A stretch of 64,000 nt of DNA from Spirosoma aureum (lineage in GTDB: Bacteria > Bacteroidota > Bacteroidia > Cytophagales > Spirosomataceae). Shown here one piece after another: positions 60,357 through 64,000 of the stretch. The number at the start of each line of letters is the position of its first letter. The stretch's first letter is position 1. The position numbers and the translations under genes are program-made. The notes beneath the pieces are model-generated. The model did not search any database. It was not told the origin of the DNA and saw only the letters and a program-made list of their open reading frames with translations. The stretch lies in the NCBI RefSeq assembly GCF_011604685.1, contig NZ_CP050063.1, positions 2,068,501 to 2,132,500 on the forward strand, written 5' to 3'.

Positions 60357-61445
60357 CTACTGGGTTTCGGCGATAAAATTCTCCTGGGTCTGCGACGTAC
60401 GGACCAGCGGAATCTGAACAGTAAACAGGTGACTGTCGTCTTCAATAATAGGTCGGGGTAGACCAAGGGTTTCAAAGCGGGTGGCCAGCCTGCTTAGTCC
60501 GCCTGGTTGCGTTGACACGGTCAGTTTCTTACGCTGAATACCATTACTAATTTCCAGGTTGCCGTCGTTGGTCGTTAGGATACAAATTGTCAGTGGCTGT
60601 TCAGGTAACAGCAGATTGTGGCGTAGGGCGTTTTCAATGAGTGTCTGGATGGTGAGCGGAGGGAGCCACCGATCCGAAAACTGGTCATCGACCCGGATGT
60701 CCCAGTGAATAGTCGTTCCGAAGCGTGTATCGAGCAGATAACGATACGCTGTAAAAAACGTCATCTCATCGCAGAGCGTTACAATGGGGCGTTGTCCGGC
60801 CTGTAGCAGGTATCGATAAACACTCGATAACTCATCCAGAAACGCACAGGCCCTCGTTCTGTCTTCGGCAATGAGCGCCGATAGCGAATTGAGCGAGTTG
60901 AACAGGAAATGCGGATTCACCTGATTTTTCAGTCGATCATATTGTTGTTGCAGACCTGCTTTTTTCAGCGCTTCAGCTTCCTGTAAAGCTTCCCGGTATT
61001 TCTGGAGGTAATAGATGACCTCATAGATAGTCCCGACAATGAGCACCCAAACCAGACTGACGGCTATAAATTTACCATATACCTCACCCGTAGCCGGAAT
61101 ACTGCTCAGCCCGGTTGCGCCTGAGAGCCAGACAATCATAGCCTGCATACTGGCTGTGATCGCCAGGTAGCCGCCAAACGTAATAAATACTCGTTTACGG
61201 GTTTGTTTAATGTCGGAATATCGCCGACGGATGTACATCAGCCATTGCAGGGTCACATGCCACATGAGCGAAGCATAGCCGATACCAACAAGCGACCAGC
61301 CTACGTAGAGCCGCAGGTTGTAGTAGCCCTCCCTTAAAAAGAGGAGATTAGCCAGCAGGACCGCCAGTGGAATAACAAACCAGCGGAGCCATTTGTCGTT
61401 AGGATGTTCCAAAAGCGATTTTGGTTGAACAAAACGGGGAATCAC
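60357..61445 (-). CDS. LytS-family sensor histidine kinase 4
   Basis: 362 aa, the most diverged of the four. GTG start at 61445, since the next Met is past the first membrane helix. Four hydrophobic segments (WFVIPLAVLLANLLFL onward), phospho-His in QVNPHFLFNSLNSLSALIAE near residue 183, ATPase motifs LIENALRHN and GGLSRLATRFE. First gene of a two-kinase unit with kinase 3. A terminator upstream separates it from the next gene. Confidence 0.88.
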   Translation of the reverse strand: MIPRFVQPKSLLEHPNDKWLRWFVIPLAVLLANLLFLREGYYNLRLYVGWSLVGIGYASLMWHVTLQWLMYIRRRYSDIKQTRKRVFITFGGYLAITASMQAMIVWLSGATGLSSIPATGEVYGKFIAVSLVWVLIVGTIYEVIYYLQKYREALQEAEALKKAGLQQQYDRLKNQVNPHFLFNSLNSLSALIAEDRTRACAFLDELSSVYRYLLQAGQRPIVTLCDEMTFFTAYRYLLDTRFGTTIHWDIRVDDQFSDRWLPPLTIQTLIENALRHNLLLPEQPLTICILTTNDGNLEISNGIQRKKLTVSTQPGGLSRLATRFETLGLPRPIIEDDSHLFTVQIPLVRTSQTQENFIAETQ

Positions 61446-61520
61446 GATGCGGGTAAAATTAATGATTTTTCGATCTCACAGGTAGTCAACCGCTTATGGG
61501 TTGGTAATGTAAAAATAAAA

Positions 61521-61552
61521 GCCCACTCACCTTCCGAAAATGGTGAGTGGGC
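61521..61552 (-). terminator. 11-bp terminator of the 309-aa gene
   Basis: GCCCACTCACC (61521-61531) pairs perfectly with GGTGAGTGGGC (61542-61552); on the minus strand TTTTATTTTT follows. It lies 135 bp past the stop of the exported unknown gene and 76 bp before the kinase 4 start. Confidence 0.85.
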
Positions 61553-61686
61553 TCATGTGACAAATTCAGAGGATGAAACGGTATTTTAGGTAATGGATTG
61601 ACGAAGTGTCCCAGAATGAGTTAATGAATTGAGGACTTCAGTTGCTATTTTTCCATACTTACGTACTGTGGCCTGTCTGTGTTAAC

Positions 61687-62616
61687 TTAGTGGAGGTCGG
61701 CCAGCCACTGTTGCGCAAACGAACGAGCTTCTGCAACCGGTTCTTTACCTAGGCGATACAGAAATTTCCATTCGGCTGGTTTGCGCTGGTAGAGCGGGTT
61801 GGCAAATTCCTGTTTAGATCCCATCGGCACGAGCCTGGCTTCAAAATCAACTGAATTGCTGAGTTCAATAAAATCCTGTAGCCGCTTTTTTAGTAAGGGT
61901 TTAAAGTCCGCGTGGGCGTCAAATTCGGCTTTTTGTTGGCGATACCGGGCAATACCTTCCCGGTCGGCCTCCGAATCGTTGGCTGGTTTAGCCATGTTTC
62001 CCCGTGCCTGCTGTTTGAGATAGGCTAAGTACTGCTTTTTGAAGTCGGCCGCTGGGAGCGATAACATCTTTTTGAGGTCAGCAATATAGCGTGTCCGCTC
62101 TGTACGCTCATCGCCGGAGAGCGAGGCTATTTTCCTTTCTTCTTCCGGCAATTGCGAGCGGATGCCCATTTGCAGCATAGCCGGGTCTAGTTGAGCAAAG
62201 GCCTGATCCATGTTTGCCAATTGCCCTTCTGCGGCCACTTTCCCGGCATCGTGCTCCTGTTTTTTCTTTGCCAGATTTTCGGGGCTGTAGGCATCGTTGT
62301 ATGGGTACTCCTGCTTCAGATCCTGAAGCCATTCCTGCCGAAAAACGGATGATTCAACGTACGTCCGAACGGTTTTGCCTAACGTCCGCACTGTAGCCGC
62401 CCTCGACGATTCGGGGAGTCGGCGGGCCATAGTACGAATCGTTGAGGTGCTGTTGAAAAAGAACCATTTGGGTTCCTTCAGATTGAGCAGTACATCTTGT
62501 TGGAGTTTACCCAGACCAATGCCCAGGTCGGCCAGTACATCGCTGGAACGGGCGGCAATCAGCCAGTAGCTAGCTGTAAGCAGTGCCAGTAAAAAGAGTT
62601 GTTTAACGGGTTTCAT
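61687..62616 (-). CDS. Exported protein of unknown function
   Basis: 309 aa. Signal peptide (VKQLFLLALLTASYWLIAARS), then a long helical, highly charged region (about 110-240: KKKQEHDAGKVAAEGQL, RYIADLKKMLSLP) and a compact C-terminus (EWKFLYRLGKEPVAEARSFAQQWL). Coiled-coil character is likely. No family recognised. Monocistronic with its own terminator. Confidence 0.7.
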   Translation of the reverse strand: MKPVKQLFLLALLTASYWLIAARSSDVLADLGIGLGKLQQDVLLNLKEPKWFFFNSTSTIRTMARRLPESSRAATVRTLGKTVRTYVESSVFRQEWLQDLKQEYPYNDAYSPENLAKKKQEHDAGKVAAEGQLANMDQAFAQLDPAMLQMGIRSQLPEEERKIASLSGDERTERTRYIADLKKMLSLPAADFKKQYLAYLKQQARGNMAKPANDSEADREGIARYRQQKAEFDAHADFKPLLKKRLQDFIELSNSVDFEARLVPMGSKQEFANPLYQRKPAEWKFLYRLGKEPVAEARSFAQQWLADLH

Positions 62617-62798
62617 GATATTGGTTATAAAAAGAGGAAGGAGTTGATGTTGACAAAGTTGGCAGAGCGTTCGCTCTTACAGAAGTGTGACTGAAACCAA
62701 GTGCAACAAACCAATGGTCAACCGTAGTATTTTGTCGTTGAAATGAATAACTGTGTAATTGGTTATGAACCGGTTTTGCCGTTATTCATTTCTCGTCA

Positions 62799-63491
62799 TT
62801 ACCCAATGGCTGAACCAATTGGCGACTGATTTACCTGATAACTAAACAACGTTTGTATGTCTCCGTTAGGCTTTGTCTCGAATACTATCCGGCAGTAAGA
62901 CAGGCCAGCCGGTGTATTGGTAAATAGCCAGTTGCGGCCAACCTTTGAGAGAATGAACAACCCATTATCGTCGCCGAGCGCGTTGAAGTCGGACATGGGT
63001 GTTGAGCGACTGAATTGCGTTACGCCAAACTGTTGTTTGAGCTGGCGGGTCGTATAAGACACGTTCTCGGTTACAATACCTATTTCGCTGATGCCCTGAA
63101 ACAAATCACCGATGGTCAGGTTCGGGTTGTCGAGTAACAGTTCGTTTCGACCAATGAATTCGAGCAGATTGCCGTTGTTATCGTAGAAGTAACAGGCTCT
63201 GGCATTCCAGTTGGGGAAATCGGCAATCGTTTGATTAACAGCCTGTGTGTCCAGATAATCGAGTTGATAGCAATGCATGCATACTTCCAGAGTGCCGGCC
63301 GGAACGTTGATGGCAAAGTGATAAGGAGCCACCGGAATGGTTACCGCTCTAAATGTCAGGCGTGTCCAGCCCAATTGCAGAGTGATATAGTCCGCTGATT
63401 CGGCCAGAATATCCAGCCCTAATTGCTGCGTGTAGAATCGCCGGGTCCCTGCCGGATCGGCTGTATAAAGTTCAATATCAAGGAATTTCAT
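62799..63491 (-). CDS. VOC-family (glyoxalase/bleomycin-resistance-like) protein
   Basis: 230 aa in two halves. The first is a VOC module (FLDIELYTADPAGTRRFYTQQLGLDIL, ending FYDNNGNLLEFIGR with the terminal metal-ligand Glu). The second half (from EIGIVTENVSYTTRQLKQQFG) is a degenerate repeat of the same fold. Enzyme or binding role cannot be told. ATG at 63491. Confidence 0.85.
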   Translation of the reverse strand: MKFLDIELYTADPAGTRRFYTQQLGLDILAESADYITLQLGWTRLTFRAVTIPVAPYHFAINVPAGTLEVCMHCYQLDYLDTQAVNQTIADFPNWNARACYFYDNNGNLLEFIGRNELLLDNPNLTIGDLFQGISEIGIVTENVSYTTRQLKQQFGVTQFSRSTPMSDFNALGDDNGLFILSKVGRNWLFTNTPAGLSYCRIVFETKPNGDIQTLFSYQVNQSPIGSAIG

Positions 63492-63711
63492 GGCCTGGGA
63501 GATAGACTACTACCTGCTTTCTGTTGTTTACTATCCCAAAAATGGTTGATATACGGTTGGTAAATCAAGACTCTGCTTCCTGAAACGGAAAAAGATGGGC
63601 ATGAACCGTTTTTACATCATTCTACCGACTATTAAACCAATTGATTGAAGCATCTATATTTTTTTGTACATTCGTTCTTGCTTTTGGGCAATCATAAGGA
63701 AGACACCGTCA

Positions 63712-64000
63712 ATGACTTACGAAGCCTGGTCACCCCTTTTTCTGGGCATGGTGATTGCCATGTTGCTGACCAATGCCGTACAATGGTTCATGTATCGGGA
63801 ACGCATTTACGGCCTTTATACCATTTATACGCTGACCTGGGCCATTTACTTTACCATTAATCACTTTGGCCTGCCTAAAAATATTGGAAATTTCTACAAG
63901 CTGCTGCTGTCGTATTCGTCGTATATTCTGTATCTGGAGCTAGCCAAAATTTTTCTGGAACTTCGGGGGCGGCCCCGTTTTTTGTACTGGGTAACCCGCG
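63712..64000 (+). CDS. 5' end of a multi-pass membrane protein, cut by the window edge
   Basis: ATG at 63712 opens a frame of 96 codons with no stop before the edge. AAGGAAG lies 12 bp upstream. At least three hydrophobic segments are seen (LFLGMVIAMLLTNAVQWFMY, YTIYTLTWAIYFTINHFGL, LLLSYSSYILYLELAKIFLEL). The layout resembles the 7TMR-DISM or LytS-type sensors common in this organism, but the identifying part lies outside the window. Confidence 0.6.
   Translation, partial: MTYEAWSPLFLGMVIAMLLTNAVQWFMYRERIYGLYTIYTLTWAIYFTINHFGLPKNIGNFYKLLLSYSSYILYLELAKIFLELRGRPRFLYWVTR

Noticed and set aside
63645..63860. 71-aa plus-strand frame near the window end
   Set aside because: It overlaps in another frame the longer membrane-protein frame starting at 63712, which has consistent transmembrane segments and runs off the edge.

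Overview
The window reads as chromosomal DNA of a Bacteroidota bacterium, most like Cytophagales/Spirosomaceae (Spirosoma-type). This is an inference. It rests on several propeller-domain sensor kinases, many LytS/LytTR pairs, a TonB-plug/MG2 protein, three sugar enzymes with RRxFLK Tat signals, few Shine-Dalgarno sequences and several promoter-like TAnnTTTG boxes. No rRNA, tRNA, CRISPR array or intact insertion sequence was seen.

Layout. 0.1-6.2 kb: an exported GtaA/DUF4965-type protein, a Rossmann oxidoreductase, and an MG2 + TonB-plug surface protein interrupted by a one-base frameshift in a G run. 6.3-18 kb: a minus-strand surface-polysaccharide block whose middle is visibly AT-rich. From its promoter end it holds an ABC permease and ATPase (Wzm/Wzt type), a glycosyltransferase-methyltransferase fusion, a polysaccharide deacetylase, a pyruvyl transferase, an acyltransferase, a serine hydrolase with C-terminal TPRs, and, after an 810-bp gene-poor gap, two GT2 glycosyltransferases. 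18-27 kb: exported catabolic enzymes (M20 amidohydrolase, GH106-like rhamnosidase with a LamG insertion, Gfo/Idh oxidoreductase, SMP-30 lactonase). 27-30.5 kb: mrdA-rodA, the elongation cell-wall pair.

30.5-39.3 kb: three surface lipoproteins (beta-helix, von Willebrand D, SGNH-like) head-to-head with a propeller/LytS kinase and its LytTR regulator. The shared 172-bp intergenic region holds two 15-bp palindromes spaced 21 bp apart, just upstream of a promoter-like sequence; this is a plausible LytTR operator. 39.3-42.2 kb: small exported or membrane proteins, including a 56-aa DUF1059 protein and a 28-aa hydrophobic peptide, with strong hairpins and a repeated 50-bp intergenic element. 42.3-46.9 kb: a second propeller kinase (HisKA_3 type) with a NarL-type regulator, then an orphan LytTR regulator.

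47-56 kb: ordinary metabolic and stress genes (esterase, pirin with a Crp/Fnr regulator, sugar isomerase, YceI, idi, EamA exporter, MDR reductase, cupin), many separated by clear hairpin terminators. 56.2-61.4 kb: four related LytS-family kinases around a single LytTR regulator. 61.7-64 kb: an unknown exported protein, a VOC protein, and the 5' end of a membrane protein cut by the window edge.

The most interesting regions are the divergent lipoprotein/LytTR locus with its tandem-palindrome operator candidate, the four-kinase/one-regulator cluster, and the 40.4-41.7 kb stretch of small genes and structured intergenic repeats.
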